64,000 bases of DNA, from the NCBI GenBank assembly GCA_001949185.1, contig BDGG01000004.1, positions 4,356,554 through 4,420,553 on the forward strand, in the 5' to 3' direction. A program made the position numbers and the translations under genes. Of this stretch, positions 11,301 to 22,800 are shown in pieces (within the stretch, counting starts at the first letter, position 1; the number at the start of each line of letters is the position of its first letter). The notes under the pieces were generated by a model. That model saw only the letters and a program-made list of their open reading frames with translations, was not told the origin of the DNA and did no database searches. This DNA comes from Ramazzottius varieornatus. Taxonomy: Eukaryota > Tardigrada > Eutardigrada > Parachela > Ramazzottiidae.

Positions 11301-12152
11301 CACGAGTAATTTCGTAGCAGATTGTCAATGTGTTAGATTCTTCCCTATCAACCAGGATACACCGAAGTAACAAACCCTTTGCTCATTTGAGTCATTTCGA
11401 ACACAGAGCTATGACGAACTTTGTTGGAGAAAATCCCGTAACAGAAGTATAGAAACTGCTTGAAGACTTTTGATGATAATTATTGAACAAGCAGGCGGTG
11501 ACGTCAGCGCAGGATTCGATGACGTTACGCGCCTGTTAAGTAAACATGTGTATGCGACAGCGGACTAATGATCAGTGCCACGCTCGTGGGCGGAAATGAG
11601 CAACGCAGGCTAGACGGCCGCAGTTTTTTGCAAGTACCAATGCCTGGCTTAACAAGGCAGTCAAAAAACAATGGCAAGAAAGCGTCGGCAAAAGCAAAAA
11701 CCGCTAACTGCATGCAAAATTACAGTCTGAGGTAGCGAAAGGCTACGGTGCGAGTTAGTTCGTAGCCGCTCATTTCCTGTGGCGTTCGCTATACTTACCG
11801 GGTGGAAACTCTTGGGCCGTCGATTTTTTGGCTTTATGGCGATACGATGCTTGGCTGCTTCATGTGATAAGAGACTGGTTTGTGCGGTGGGCATCGCTTG
11901 GAAACCTTCATTCAAATCACCAGCGCCACGCTTCTCGTCATACATCACCGAGTAACGGGACGAAGTGGTCATCTCCATATCCGAGGTGGTGGTGAAGCTG
12001 GCCATGCTGTTGGAACTGCTTTCAAAGTTGGACGTGGCAGTCCGGAAGGGGAAAGTGGTAGAATCGGGACGCACACGAGCAGAGAAGCGTTGATCGTTCG
12101 TCCCGGAATTCAGCCGTTTAGCTCGAACGAACATTTTCTTCTCCAATTCCGT
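8343..12152 (-). CDS. CRACD/CRACDL-like capping-protein regulator, 3' exons
   Basis: Three joined exons on the minus strand (12152-11799, 11255-10760, 10486-8343; consistent phases) encode ~997 aa of mostly disordered Ser/Pro/Thr-rich protein. Three conserved islands match the CRACD family (DUF4592; capping-protein inhibitor, actin dynamics). The first is AAKHRIAIKPKNRRPK in the first of these exons, resembling the family's conserved AAKHK..VKPK block. The second is a short EEFKKIFSKFRKH segment. The third is a C-terminal PSWVALAHEKRKR motif like the family's tail PAWLALAKRK. The start lies upstream, probably in the exons at 17101-17524. A hairpin repeat sits in the intron 10487-10759. Confidence 0.7.
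10534..10640. repeat. Hairpin repeat family, copy 2 (CRACD-like intron)
   Basis: Stem AATGGCGCAC / GTGCGCCACTT, outer halves CTCAACAAGACTGTTTTT / AAAGCAATCTTGTAGAG, loop containing AGCCAAT. The left end GAGCTCGACAAACAAAC matches the reverse complement of the right end of the copy near 63.5 kb, which helps define full-length termini. Confidence 0.78.
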
Positions 12153-15100
12153 CTGCAGGAAAAGAAAGTCAACATCATCATCATGGGAGCTAGTGCAAAT
12201 GTCAGACAGACAAACACAAGTATCCACCACAAAGACAGGCTGGACGGAAGGGTGTATCGATCAAGAGCAGCTACTTAGCGCCGCCAACAGCCACCACGAC
12301 AACAGCGACATCGAGCGTCACGGGCAGCACTAATGACCACCAAAGTCAGTGCTAAAGAGAGTCTCTCGGGCCACTACACACTTCCTCCGATCGATATACG
12401 TACGTATTGTATAAAGATGGCTAACTGTTTACTAAAAGCGTTCGACCCTCAAAGCCATTGAAGCCACCCCCAAATTAATTATTAAAATCAATCCAACATT
12501 ACCGGCGCCGAAAGAAGCCTGAAGTTACAGTAATTGGGAAAGGCAAAGAAAATATGATTGAAAAATTCCACCAATTATCCGACTGGAAACAGAATGGCAT
12601 GTAATATCATGTAGAATTCGGAAAGCTGTTCTTCCTCTTTTGAAATTAGAACGGATATTCGCTTGTTTGTTATGAACTCATTTAGCTTGCAAAGTGACCA
12701 TTATATGCATGCAGGAAGATAAACGATCACGAGTTCTGCATGCAAATTATTCGCTCCTTTTGTGCTCTCTTGAGGGAGGATCGATGAAAGGGGTTAAAGT
12801 TAAAATTACCCTTAAAGCATTGGAAATGTCCATTAAAGATGAGACATTGCCGGCCGGGATAGAGCCGGAGCTGTGTTCGTCGCTGGTACTGGCAGTGAAG
12901 CCTCGCGACGTTCGTATCATTTTCCGTCCAAAGTCCTTTGGGAAAATACTGTCGTGGGAGACACTTCGTTGGCTGACCGCTTTCAGCTTCAGTCCATTTT
13001 CATCACATGGCCTAGAAGATGTACAAACATGATATTACTATACAAAATGCAAACAACAATTGTTTCGAATCCATATCTCCCCGTGTCAGTTGCGCGCATA
13101 TGAAATTCGATCAAGCGTACCACCAAAGGAATGCAATATCAACAGCTGGTCAGACAAACGAGACAAATCGTTTTCCACATTTACCGAGAAGTTAGCAAGA
13201 AGAAATGCAGTGCTTGCCTGAAGGAGACCACAAACTTCAAGGCAGAGGAAGGGCGATCACGCTCAGCACATATACGGGAGAATGCAGGGTGTGTCTACTT
13301 GTGCTGCCCGCGCTGCAAAATGACTGAACTTGAGAGTCTGAGCGTTCGAGTGGCCAACCAGCACATCAGCACCATACAACGCTATCAGCTGTGATGTGCA
13401 GACAAAAGCTCGTCAGCCCTTTCCTGAAGCATTAACTTCAAAACCATCGAGAAAAACCCATCAAATTAGTCTGTTAAAAACTTGAAATATTCAAATGTTC
13501 ATCAATCTGAATCGACCCGTCGCATGTTGTCAGGGATCGTGACGTCACTGCGGAAATTCGGAAGACCCAAACAAACCGTAGAAAAAGGTCCACAAGACCG
13601 AATATTTTTGTCAGATGAAGCAGGAAGACCTTATAAGGCTGAATGACCGATATGATCGGAAGTTCAGTTGCCTATGGCCAGTTATCGGATTATATCAAGA
13701 AGGATTTTCAACGCGACAGTATAATGGTCACGGGGAAAGTTTATCAAGCACATGGTCAGACAAAATGATATAACGACGTGTCAGAAGTACGTACTGAAAG
13801 TGAATAGACTACTCGGACACTTGATCAGCCCATATATTGTTATTCAGTGGCAATATTGACAAGAGGTTTGTCCCGATATGCTGGGGGAAAGTTTCGGATG
13901 GTGGCAGTAGTGCATTAGCCGTTAGCGCATGTCGAGGATGGACGCCATCATTTGCCACACAAAGGCTAATCCCGGGATTTCCGCTTGACCAAAAGCCAGC
14001 AAAGAGCGTCACAGATTATTGACAATACCAGACGCAGTTATTGCGATATACAGTCGCCTCTTGGCAAAGCTTGAATTTCGTCCATAAAAGTTTGACAAGT
14101 TCAGGGTTCTTTTGTCCTTTGTGCCGGCTCGAAAAATCCGTCTAGGATGATTTCAATATCAGAGGCATAAAAACTGCCGGCAAAGTAGACCGCGACATTC
14201 AACAAACACCGAAAGAGCCTATCTCAGTTTGACTTATGCCGGCTCTGATGCATAACCACACTAACTTTCGATTACGGCACCATTTTCGCACGCTCAAGAA
14301 CCAGGCTCGAAACTTGGTGAGTTGGTGCTCTATTAAAAAAGTGCTGCTGCGTGCAGATTCTCTCGGTCGGCCACGAGCTTGGCCAAAGATAGGGTTTGGT
14401 GGTTAACTCGGGTGGTACTACCATGCATAATGCACGTCTTTGCGTGACTTACTATAATTTCCCACTCTTCCTTGTCAGCACACAACACAGCGACCCATTC
14501 ATTCAACCAACTCCCGGCTCCTCCGTGCTCCGAATCAATCAATCCGAATCAGCTATATAGGGAAAAACAATATTGTGACACTTGATACCACAAGCAACAG
14601 CTGGTGGCATACTCAGCCGAAAACTCTGGCTTTCACAGACGTGGGTACGTCAGAGTACTCCGGTGTACTGGAAAACAGATTACGAAAATTATATCACCGG
14701 TTAGACTGTTCCAAATCCTCTGCACTTCTATCGACGGCTCTGATTTCTGCTGTGAAAGACCGCCTTATCCACCTTCGCACCTGTACTTATCGTCAAAAAT
14801 GTTACAAAATCACCGGCAGGCAACAGCAGTAAAGTTTATCTTGTGTGCAATACTGATAAAATTTCCAAGTCCCAGAAGCTATTTTTCGACGAGCGCAACA
14901 CTCATCTCTCTCGAAGAGTAGTGTACTGCCTTGATAAACTCGCGCACTTCTAGCACGTTCCTAAAGAGACGTGGAATCTTCTCCGATTTTAGGGAGCCCT
15001 CTCGTCACGACCGACAGGAAGGACAATCCACGCGCAAAGCTCGTGAGACACTCAAAGAAAGAAAACAGACAAATTATTTTACGAGTAGTCTCTAGAGAGT

Positions 15101-17100
15101 CGATTGTGATACATAGCTCGGCGTCAGTGGGAGCAGCTTTGTTTTTTCCGGAAGTTAGAAGCTTGTTCATCGTCTGATTTACATCCGATTCTTGAACTCA
15201 TCAAGTTATTGTTATAGCCATGTATGCATGCTGCCTCGTTTCGGACGTTCCGGTTGGCGGGTTCGCCGCTGCCTAGTTTACAATGGAAAAACGACATCGA
15301 GCCTTACACCCACACGACGTGACTGCATGAATATCAAACTCAATTAAAACTTCCGGTTCAGTCAAACACCGGCACTCCGGTCCGGCAGACGGGAGGGAAA
15401 CAGATATCTGTTTACACAGTGGTGCCGATGGTGCAGTTGCATAGCTTTCCAACACGAACACACCGGCTACCTCCTTCTTGCTGGGTCATCGCAGTCCCTC
15501 GTTCTCGCAGCTAATAAAACAGTCTGCCATAATTAGAAAGATGTCTAAAAGCACTTGCCAACCTGCTAGTATTTCGGCAGAGTTTACATAGCCTGGTTTA
15601 CTACCGCGAACCTAGAAGCCAAACTCTAAAATTGTCAGCCCGCCATCCCATTCCGTATATTTCATCGGTTTTTGCATTACTCAAACCCACTTCGCTAAGT
15701 TCGCTTCTTGATACTTCGCATATGACGCATAGAACAAAAATGCCGGTTCTTCTGAAATTACACTTCTGATGGTCTTTGAAACCGTAATAAAATTCAGATT
15801 CGCCACTTACGCCGGTGATAGCTGACTCCGCAATATGCGCGTGAGAACAGTAAATGGATACAATGTTCAAAGTCCACACAAATACCAAACACAGATACAA
15901 TATCAATATAGATGATATATTGGCACATGTTTCCTTTAAAACCAATAATCTTTCAGTGCGCCGAAAATCTTAATTTCGCAAAAGGCTCGAAGTACTCGTA
16001 GATCGTTCTCGACCAGGAAAAAACTGGGTGATTCGCGATACGTTAATCACTCAAAAAGTAGAAGGTTGTTGTTCGAATACCTTTAGTTTAATCTACTGAC
16101 CAGTCATGGATATGCCCAGATCAACGCACAAAACATGACAGGTTCTACACTCAATTTGTCACCCACTGCGTACCGTAGAATGCGTAGAAACAATCTTGGC
16201 ACTTGTTTGCATTTTACGACAACGAAGCTTCTTGCGCTTACATGTTTGGCTTCATGTACAGCGGTACACGAGAAGGTTTTTTACGGATGTTTCTTAACAG
16301 CTAGCCTGTTGTTGTCATACAAAAATCTGAGTGGGCAGTGAATAATCAAGGCTTTTACAACATGTTGTCATCCCGCGGGCGTTAGCGACATACAGAATGC
16401 ATATCTCAAGCATACTTCGGTCAACACTGGTATGACCGCCTACGGAAGAGAAAAGTAAGTCGCACACGCCACCAGCTAATCGCTAAATGGAAATGATTCG
16501 TTAATTTAGGCCGATAGATTCTTGTCTGCATTATGATAGTTGTTGCTTGAGCCGATAACCGCACCACATAAACTAATTTAGCATCTCACTGTGATCGACA
16601 CACCCGGAAGTGCAGCGCCACCTGCGCACATCGAATTAGTGAAACCAACGTATGGGTTCCCCGACAAAAGACCCTACTTTTACGTAATCCCCCCTCTTGC
16701 TCTTCTCTTCCCTAGCTTCTTTGATACAACGATTATGCGTCCCGTCATATCACCGGAATTGTGAAGAAACCCAAGGAAGTACCTGACCAAAATTGCACAG
16801 TTCCCCATCCGAGTTTCAACAGAGATCGGAACCATCGTCGAATCTTAGCCATTGTCCCATTTCCGCAGGGGGTAATCGGAGTTAAGTCTGGGGTACCTAG
16901 TTGAGATTTGTATTTGCGACGAGCTTATTTGGGTCACACCAAACGGGGAGGCAGGTTTCGTTACCCTAGCGAAGAGATTTATCTCATCCGACCAGCCGTT
17001 TCTCCAGTTTAGACAACCCACTCGAAGCACTTTACACCGGTACGCCTTGGTAACTTAGCAGGTGTCACAGGTTAGAAAGAGAGCATGGTGCTCAACTTAC
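12153..17100. other. Long presumed intron of the CRACD-like gene
   Basis: About 4.9 kb lies between the 5' and 3' exon groups of the minus-strand gene. The upstream exon ends with two leftover bases while the downstream exon starts in phase 0, so at least one further exon should lie here, but I could not identify it. A possible decayed transposase is noted at 13131-14090. Other open frames have no recognisable content. Confidence 0.5.
13131..14090 (+). pseudogene. Possible decayed mariner/Tc1-like transposase
   Basis: Scattered fragments in different frames recall a DDE transposase. There is an ORF at 13131-13394 with a Cys-rich CSACLK...CCPRC pattern. RIFLSDEAG at about 13595 is like the FSDEK motif, and MDAIICHTKA at about 13941 is like the QDGAPAHTA motif, with many stops between. 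No terminal repeats were found. The call rests on short motif similarity and could be chance. Confidence 0.3.
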
Positions 17101-17524
17101 CCCTCGTCATCGCTCTCGCGAAATACATCCGCGGCAAACATGTCCTCGATGGATGAAACGGGAGAGCTGACCGCCGAGTCGTCTCCGGTGGTGTTTGGGG
17201 CCAGATGACGGCAGTGCAGAATCAGCGACATGGCGCTATACTTTCCCGAGACCGGTGGAGAGGACGAAATGGTGATGGATGGGATGGCAAACTTCTTGAC
17301 GAATTTGCGCCGGCGGCGACGGAAGAGTTGCGAGACCAGACTTCGCACCGCGCGGAGTCGCTTGAAGCTACCTACGAAACATAAATAGACCCTCGAATGT
17401 GACTGGGACTTTGATACAAATATTTATGACAAACACTGGTCGGTGTTATCTGTTGGCAGTTACTGTGGCGTGTTTTCTCAGCATCGATCTCGATCTTACC
17501 GGTTGAGCGGGGCAGCGATGACAT
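17101..17524 (-). CDS. 5' exons of the CRACD-like gene (start codon included)
   Basis: Exon 1 (17524-17500) encodes an eight-residue start, MSSLPRST, and ends with one extra base. Exon 2 (17371-17101) completes the glycine codon and continues SFKRLRAVRSLVSQLFRRRRRK, then SSIEDMFAADVFRESDDE. A basic K/R-rich start followed by an acidic EDMF-type segment fits the N-terminus of CRACD-like proteins. Both splice sites are good (GTAAGAT and GTAAGTT donors). The link to the exons at 8.3-12.2 kb is inferred from strand, order and theme, because the phases need an intermediate exon. It could instead be a separate small gene. Confidence 0.55.
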
Positions 17525-19892
17525 CGTACGTTAGGATGTTATTGTAACTCTGCAAATAACAGACCGGTTGGAATCACGCTATACCCATCAGAGGGTCCAG
17601 AAGAACAACTTTCAAACTGTTAGTTTAAGTGTAATGAATTCGTGCGTTCTCGATTAAATCCTCGGAAGGCCATCCAGGCGATGAAATCTTACACGCATAC
17701 GCCACAGCTTACAAAACCGTTCGGTGAGTATTTCAAATGATACTATGGGCGCGTTAATTTTAAGGAATAACTTTATTTGGAGCTATGATATAAGATCTGG
17801 GCCCAATTTGCCTGAAAGACTGCAGCCAAGTTTCATCATCGTCGCGAACTCGGCTTTTCCGCGATCAATGTTTCATTCGATAATTCGATCAACCGTATAA
17901 CGATAACAGGCCACTTACTGCTATAAGTCCCTTTCCTCTACTCGAGCTGAGGAGGTCTTGTAGCGAGCACCAACGCGGATTGTCTCTGAGGCTCGAGATT
18001 AGCTTCAGCGGCTAGTCCAGGATTTTCGAGGTTCGTTGGGCTATTCCGGAGGGTCTTGTCGGAAAACTGAGGGAACTTAACAAGGTACCACCGGCACGTT
18101 CATTACCGACACCCCAAATTGGCGAGAAGCTGTCAAGCGGTACATAAACATGCATCCAGATCTGAAACAGACATGAACCAGTACTGAGTCCGCTAACGAT
18201 CTAGCAAGAGCAGATTTGACTGCGACAGACAAAGTCAGTCCTCAAAGTTAGAGTGCAAGGTTTACCAGCGAACCATACGCGCCAACTTCATTCAAGTGGA
18301 GAGGGCGAGTCTTGTCTGTGGTACCCCGACATCTGCAAACTGGAGATCAACTACGTCGACACACAGCTGGCCTTGAATAATACCAGCTCAATTTTCACCG
18401 CTCCTGCGAGTGTACCGTGACCAAGAATATCTGATGCGCGAAAAGCACAACAGACACTCCGCGAGAAACCCTCAGCCTCACTGTCTGCAAATGCAAACAA
18501 CTGCTATAAAATGTAACTGGATGCGGATAAGTCTTGCATGCTAATCAGTACGAGAACCTTTGACAACGAAAATGTTAGCAAGCCAACTTACGCACAACAG
18601 ATTGATTTACCTTACCTACGCTGTGACTGTGAGAGCAACATACCTTGGCCGATTATGTTCCTTCCGGTTGTCAGTCGATTTCCCACTTTCAAGAGCACGC
18701 TCTGTGAAAGAACATCTGTGCAGGGTACCGTATTAGCATCGTCGTTTGCAAAGATACGCAGGCTATCCACAAAATACACATCTAACGTTCAGAATTACAT
18801 TCAAGGTGGGTCCTTGCAATATTAAATGGTCCGCGTTGCAGAAATGAAAGCATCGATCGTTTCAAGTTTCCACTATCTTGTAAACTCTGGATGGTTTTCT
18901 ACTTCTGGTAGGATCGGATCGTGATACCGAGTTGTTTTCTCAGAAGAATCAGCAAGGTAAGTTAATTCAGATGAAGGGTAGCGTGCGCAACACTTCAGTC
19001 CAGCAGAAAATGGATGGCGGACCGACCCTCATGAAATCTTCCAGTATGCGTAACTTCCTCACTCGTTTCCCGCTATTCGTTGAACGTCGCTTTGACGAGC
19101 TAGTTTGACGCTGCTAGTTTCCTCCACTGTGACAGAATGCTCCCACAGGTAGCAGCTCCGTCGCGATGCCGGCTTGCGGATGTGTCGCGGATCGCGGATC
19201 TCCTTGTCCGCTCTCTCAGTTCTCACAACAAATGCCTCGAATCACTGAGGATCCCCTTGAGCGGTTATGTTCAGAGTTAAGGGGTAGAACCCTTCCAGAA
19301 CCGTCCCATATTTCTAGGCCCACACTTAAGGCTGGATGATAGAATCCAACAGACTGTGATCCAGTAGACCGTAATCCAGATTTCAGAAAGCGAGCAGGAT
19401 GCAGGAAACACTAGTCTTTTCTTCATCATGGCGCATGACGTCATCATGGTTTGTTGCCATTTGGTGCCTCCCTTCAGGTCGTGGCTACCAATTGAAGGCC
19501 GCGAAGCGGGTGAATGCAATATCTCATTGGTAGAAAAAAAGGGGCCTCCTACTTGTTGTGGTTTCCCGAGTGATGCACCGTATGAGTCGTCACACGTACA
19601 AGTTAACAGGCGGGACAGGCTCGTACAAGTGCGCTTCATGCTTGTCAGTCCCGCCGTATTTGACATCAGCACGATCGTCTGCTTTGGCTTCGCTGGTCAG
19701 CCATTACAATTTCTTCTTCTCTTGCTTAAATCGTCCATTCCCGCTTCCTCTCCCAAGAGAAATAGAGATGGACTAGTGTTCGGTGTCGATCGAGGATCAT
19801 TCTGGACACTTCCAAACGTGGATGCCGGCCAGCCTGCCATTTCTCTACCACGTTCCAGCTAGGCCAAGCACGGATCAAGTCCAGGTGGAATA
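17525..19892. other. Intergenic region between divergent CRACD-like and MEX3-like genes
   Basis: About 2.4 kb between head-to-head genes. ORFs at 18538-18825 and 19428-19862 lack recognisable domains and good splice context; I treat them as chance. It probably contains both promoters and noncoding 5' exons. Confidence 0.5.
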
Positions 19893-22800
19893 ATGCCCAG
19901 CCCTAGTCTCCTCACACCCACGCAGTATCACGGCCTTGACGCCATGGCATCCATGTCCAACGGTAAGTCCAGAGTCTAAACTACCCAGAATACGAAAGAG
20001 AACGGAGATTACCGTGAAGGTTGTGGGGGATGTTGCAGAGTACGATCGCGCGTTACAGCTGGCCTTGGAGCTCAGTCGCTTCAACCTTCAGTCCAACAAT
20101 GACATGACCAACGGAAGTTCCTTGCTGCTTTCTGGATTGCGCTACCCGGGACCGTCTTCACCTACCTCGGCTGCAGCACTGTCCTTGAAACGCTCTCAGA
20201 ACACAACGGAATGTGTGGTGGTCCCGACATCGGAACACGTAGCGGAAATCGTGGGGAAACAAGGTACGCTTCATTAAAGTTCATTTTGCAAAATGAGCAG
20301 ATCTTCAACGAGAGATTTTTTTATGGCTTTGGAAAGTGTTATAGTGTAAACAAAAGGCGGGAATGGATAACAGTAGACATAGATAGTACAGAAAGAAGAC
20401 TGTAATCAGGCCCTAATCAACAACTGATGGCGAACGGATAATGCTGTGACGCCTGTGCGAAATGTCTTTCCAACAGGGACGCCTGAGCTTGATGTCCTCT
20501 TTTTTCTCTCGTGACTGGTCTAGAACGATGCTAGATGGAGGAGCTGCAAGTGGGTTAATTTCCGCGACAAACTGTCAGGCAAATTTCAATTGCGCCCATT
20601 TCCGTCCAGGCTTCTTCCTCGTCAGACATTTAGAACACCACGTCGATTCTACCCTGCTGACGTAGAACTAAGCCCTTCCATCTTCCCAGACAGGGCATCG
20701 TCTCTAAGAATGAACCGGAAAAATTGCAAGGAAACTCCAATGGTTGAATTTAAGGCTGGAGGACTTTACTTTCGAATGTAAAATAATTTTCTATATTATT
20801 TTCCAGGCTTTTTAAGAGGGCTATTTTGACTCGCCTTCTTCCTTTGTTCACCTGGCCATGGACGACAAAGCTCGAATCAGAAAGGGCTTGTCCACTTCAG
20901 ACGAGGCAGCACGGACATTGAGAAAATACTTCCCGAGGCTTTCGCAAAGTTATACAGCGACATTGGCTATGGAGCAGAAGAAGGACAGGGTCATTTGTGT
21001 TTGCTTAAGAAAGCTGCTGTGTACAAACAAAGGAAACTACTTTCCCCGCATGTTTGCTTTTGCCTTGATCTTGAAATCGTTCGTGTAGGAAGATCGAGTA
21101 CGGTACGGTACGGGTGTTTCGAGAAGCTTCAAGACCGGTTTCGCATGCATATAACCCTGTCATCACACAGAACTTGTTTAGATCTACGACGGATGGAAGG
21201 AAGAGGAGCGTGTGAGATATTCCACCGTAAATTCAGCCAAGAGTTTGACCATGCAGCTGTAGCCCACTCTGAAGTGCAAATGCAATGTCGTCGCCACTCG
21301 ATACTGGCACAGCAGTTAGCCATCCGAGCAGAAGTAATATGCATCCCCGGATGACTAGCAAATTCAAGCCAGTTTAATGTCGAAGCGTGTTTTGGTGTCG
21401 AGAGGAGAGCTGCTTGTCTCGTGAATGTGGGTCAATCAATAATTTTCGTACCGTGTCGCATCTATACACAGAAATCTCCGTCACGCTACTGGAGCTTCCA
21501 GTAGCTTTTCTGTCAAGAATGATGTTTAATCTGGCTTTATAGGATCAGACAAGCAAGGCTCGTCCCATTCCCCGAAGCTCTTGAAAGAAGCTGCGCGAGT
21601 GTAGTGGGAACATAAAGGGACGAAGGGAGCAAGTAGCACTCGACATAGTATCAGGTTTTGGGCGGGGAAACCTCCAAAAGGGAACAGTAGTAGGTTAACG
21701 GGGAGTAATCCAGGTACAGTCTGACAGTCTGAGGGTCTTTCGTGACTGAGGGCTTGTTTGCCTGGGGAAATCGATCTTCGTCAAAATAGGCCGGTGTTGT
21801 GATAGAATACACACCTCGGGATAGGAAATAAGAGTATCTGTATATCTGTGGCCCATCAATATGGAGCAGTTGTCGATGGGAGGGAGGTGATTATCGGGTG
21901 CACGTTGCTCGTTTGTTAATTCAAGTGCGACCTCGCTCTGTATATTTTCCAGTCAATGCCGGGCCGGTATATACCGACGATAACAACACCGCGATATCTA
22001 GCATTCGCCTCTCGGTGATCAAGCGGTACAAAAAGCAAGGCAAAGTTGCTCTTGCCCGACTTACCAGTTTGTAGGCTCTTTGTCTTCCACTAAAGCATAA
22101 TATTGGAAGGACCTCACAACTGACGAGCAAAGCTTATACATAACCTTGGTAGGGAAGCGTAATTAAGCTACGGTAGCATCCTTGTAATGAGAGAGCCTCG
22201 ACGTCGACTTACACACATTAAAAAGTGGTTTGCCCAACACCTCAGCTGGCAACTCTTCCGTATCGATTGTTGACAAACGTCAAACTGCTCTGACCTTAAG
22301 ACACTCTCCGCTAGCTCTTGTTCATATATACGCCTCGATGGATTTACGATGCTTTGTCTCTTTTATGACCTGCTAGCATCATAAATAATCGGGATTCAGG
22401 GCGCTTGCTGAAGGACCTTGGAGGGGAAAGAGGAGACGAGAGACCGGGAAGCACACCGTAAAGAGTTTTAATTTGTCCTGCTAGAGAAGCTTGGTCGATA
22501 ATTATTCACGCATGAGAAGAGATATGGAGCAGAAAAATAAAGAAGGCCGCGGCTTCCATGCTGAAGGGCTTCGTGACCGATTTTATGGCGTAGACTGTAT
22601 AATGCATTGGGAAAACGATGTGTTGTTAGTTTGCATGTATGGGATGTGTACTCATCCTAAAAGCTGCTAAAAGTGTATCCAAATATTGACTCTATACCGC
22701 AGTGCAGTTATATGCCGGACATGATGGGTCAACTTGACCGTCAGGCCTTCCAAGTTCTAACGCGATATGAAAGTAGCTTTCGAGAAAATACGATCGATCA

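Noticed and set aside
15601-15945. 114-aa minus-strand ORF with a hydrophobic start, considered as the missing CRACD-like exon
   Set aside because: Hydrophobic N-terminus does not fit, and no flanking splice sites with the needed phases.
18538-18825. 95-aa plus-strand ORF
   Set aside because: No recognisable motif; length is within what chance gives in this much noncoding DNA.
19428-19862. 144-aa ORF just upstream of the MEX3-like gene
   Set aside because: Different frame from the MEX3 start exon, no clean splice link, unrelated composition.
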